Assembly: GCF_900240215.1 (NCBI RefSeq)
Contig: NZ_LT964681.1
Location: forward strand, 364,368 to 428,367
Direction: 5' to 3'
DNA from: Raoultibacter timonensis
GTDB taxonomy: Bacteria; Actinomycetota; Coriobacteriia; Coriobacteriales; Eggerthellaceae
DNA: 64,000 bases
Shown here: in pieces, positions 62,785 through 64,000 of the stretch
How the letters are laid out: each line of letters starts with the position of its first letter
Position numbering within the stretch: the first letter of the stretch is position 1
Notes under the pieces: generated by a model
The model's database searches: none
Told to the model about the DNA's origin: nothing
What the model saw: only the letters and a program-made list of their open reading frames with translations
Made by a program: the position numbers and the translations under genes

Positions 62785-63609
62785 ATGCTTGAGCTACCCG
62801 AGAGCACAACCGTTTCCCGACAGATTACCGAAACACTTGCCGGGCGGACCGTCGCGTTCGTTGAAGCGGCCCACACCGCCCACGGATTCGCCTTCTACAG
62901 CCACGATGCCGAAGAGTACCCCGATCTGCTCGTCGGAAAGACGCTTGATGCGTGCACGCCCGCAGGCAGCATCGTCGATGCGACCATCGGCGACATGCAC
63001 CTCGCATTCAACGACGGCGTGAACATCCGCTACGTCGAACCCGGCGCGAAGCTGCCGAAGAAGTACCAGTTCCATCTAGTGTTCGACGACGGCAGCGGCA
63101 TCGTCTGCTCGGTGCAGATGTACGGTGCGATGATGGTGTACCCGAATGGAGTAACCGACAACTTCTACTACAACGTTGCCCACGAAAAACCTTCCCCCCT
63201 CAGCGATGCGTTCGACCGGCACTATTTCGACGGCCTCGTCGCCGAAGCCGAGGAAAAGAATTCAGCGAAGGAGCTGCTCGCCACCAAGCAGCGCATACCG
63301 GGTCTCGGAAACGGCGTTTTGCAGGATATCCTGTTCAACGCAGGCGTGAATCCGCAGAAAAAGCTGCGCGCCATGGATCAGAGCGATCTGGATGCGCTGT
63401 TCGCCAGCATCAAGAGCACGCTTTCCGCCATGACGGAAGCGGGCGGGCGCAACACCGACAAGGATCTCTTCGGAAACCCCGGCGGATACGCCACCCTTCT
63501 CTCGGCGAAAACCAAGGACCGCCCCTGCCCGCGTTGCGGCAGTCCCATAACGCGCAAGGCGTACCTCGGCGGCAACGTGTACTTCTGCCCCGTCTGCCAA
63601 CCGCTGTAG
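62785..63609 (+). CDS. Fpg/Nei-family DNA glycosylase-like protein lacking the catalytic Pro2
   Basis: A 274-residue protein aligning over its length with formamidopyrimidine-DNA glycosylase/endonuclease VIII. It has an N-terminal beta domain, a helix-two-turn-helix (TKQRIPGLGNGVLQDILFNAGVNPQKK, ~172-198) and a C-terminal zinc finger CPRC...CPVC (~249-271). The N-terminus is MLELPES instead of MPELPE, so the proline whose amino group is the nucleophile is replaced by leucine; Glu3 is kept. It may be an atypical glycosylase using another residue, or a lesion/nucleic-acid-binding relative. A racemase-family gene follows after 37 bp. Confidence 0.82.
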   Translation: MLELPESTTVSRQITETLAGRTVAFVEAAHTAHGFAFYSHDAEEYPDLLVGKTLDACTPAGSIVDATIGDMHLAFNDGVNIRYVEPGAKLPKKYQFHLVFDDGSGIVCSVQMYGAMMVYPNGVTDNFYYNVAHEKPSPLSDAFDRHYFDGLVAEAEEKNSAKELLATKQRIPGLGNGVLQDILFNAGVNPQKKLRAMDQSDLDALFASIKSTLSAMTEAGGRNTDKDLFGNPGGYATLLSAKTKDRPCPRCGSPITRKAYLGGNVYFCPVCQPL

Positions 63610-63646
63610 CGCTGTTTCGGGGCTTTGCAACCGAGAAAGGATCGCC

Positions 63647-64000
63647 GTGTATCGCATAGGCATCATCCGCGTGATAACTCAAAACCAAGAGGCCACCGAT
63701 GCGCATGGGCGCCTCGTCGAACGGTGGTTTCCCGAGTTCGAAACCGTATCGCGTTGCATCCCCGATCAACCAGAGGGCATTCACGACGCCGAAACGAAAG
63801 CCCTCGCCGTACCGAAGGTGGTCGCCCTTGCACGCGAAATGGAGCAAAACGGACTTGACGGCATCATGATAAGCTGCGCCGACGATCCCGGCGTCGCCGA
63901 AGTTCGGGCGCAAGCGAGCATTCCCGTCGTGGGTGCGGGCGAATGCACGGCAAGCGCCGCAACACGGTTCGGCGAGAAGATAGCCGTGCTCGGCATCACC
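63647..64000 (+). CDS. Asp/Glu/hydantoin racemase-family protein (3' end outside window)
   Basis: The frame runs open from GTG 63647 (GAGAAAGG 5 bp upstream) to the end of the window; 118 residues are visible. MYRIGIIRVIT begins a Rossmann-like half domain, and SCADDPGVAEVR (~80-91) contains the first catalytic cysteine region of the Asp/Glu/hydantoin racemase fold, followed by PVVGAGECTASAA. The family interconverts amino-acid or hydantoin enantiomers through two cysteines; the second lies beyond the window. The exact substrate is unknown. Confidence 0.75.
   Translation, partial: MYRIGIIRVITQNQEATDAHGRLVERWFPEFETVSRCIPDQPEGIHDAETKALAVPKVVALAREMEQNGLDGIMISCADDPGVAEVRAQASIPVVGAGECTASAATRFGEKIAVLGIT

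Noticed and set aside
60528..62876. Open frame of 782 codons on the minus strand across the LuxR gene
   Set aside because: It is antisense to the LuxR regulator and part of the DmsA gene, its product is Arg/Asp/Glu/His-rich low-complexity sequence with no domain, and it arises from high-GC codon bias.

Overview
The window is a high-GC (roughly 60 %) bacterial chromosome segment. It is gene-dense and has one tRNA and no rRNA, insertion sequence, prophage or CRISPR array that I could see. Gene content fits an anaerobic member of the Coriobacteriia, most likely family Eggerthellaceae (Eggerthella, Gordonibacter and Raoultibacter are relatives to consider). Pointers are LuxR-type regulators fused to multi-pass membrane domains, a Tat-exported DMSO-reductase-type molybdoenzyme operon, a Tat-exported fumarate-reductase-like flavoprotein, CWB2 cell-wall proteins and a monoderm-type Tad pilus cluster. 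The genus call is inference.

Layout. 1-3.4 kb: the 3' part of a CAP/CWB2 surface protein, a strong terminator, and a UPF0210 (PFL-family) gene. 3.35-5.9 kb: an AbrB-type antitoxin/RelE-ParE-type toxin pair, a DUF2089 regulator whose ribosome binding site lies inside a 28-bp perfect palindrome, a YccF membrane protein and a TlyA rRNA methyltransferase. 5.9-11.2 kb: a P-type cation ATPase, a 39-residue membrane peptide, and the aspartate-pathway pair asd/lysC. 11.3-13.1 kb: a SatD/DUF3307 pair behind a repeat-laden promoter. 13.2-18.3 kb: MFS transporter, zinc-dependent phospholipase C-like protein, TRIC-type channel, and the DUF47/PiT phosphate uptake pair. 18.5-25.1 kb: MBL hydrolase, bifunctional RelA/SpoT, and an unusual RecJ nuclease fused to a RecQ-like helicase.

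25.1-30.8 kb: a 0.6-kb non-coding stretch, a membrane-bound XRE regulator, threonine synthase (which acts downstream of asd/lysC), a ModE-like regulator, and a response regulator/histidine kinase pair. 31.0-34.4 kb: an ABC exporter (one ATPase, two permeases) divergent from that kinase, resembling LnrJK-LnrLMN-type antimicrobial-sensing modules, with an inverted repeat between them. 34.5-35.9 kb: a membrane-bound LuxR regulator. 35.9-46.1 kb: one long minus-strand tad operon (CpaB, TadZ, TadA, TadB, TadC, Flp pilin, several TadE/G-type pseudopilins, plus a membrane-anchored protein, a DUF192 protein and a zinc-ribbon protein). 46.4 kb: tRNA-Val(UAC) with its terminator.

46.6-54.6 kb: zinc-ribbon protein, EamA transporter, a TetR regulator divergent from a Tat-exported flavoprotein reductase, and a large c-di-GMP protein carrying two GGDEF domains and one EAL domain. 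54.7-60.8 kb: a minus-strand DMSO-reductase-like operon in the order catalytic subunit, two ferredoxin-type subunits, a CarD-family regulator, a TorD chaperone and a DmsC-like anchor. It is divergent from a membrane LuxR regulator that is the obvious candidate controller. The window ends with an Fpg/Nei-like protein lacking the usual N-terminal catalytic proline, and the 5' part of an Asp/Glu/hydantoin-racemase-family gene.
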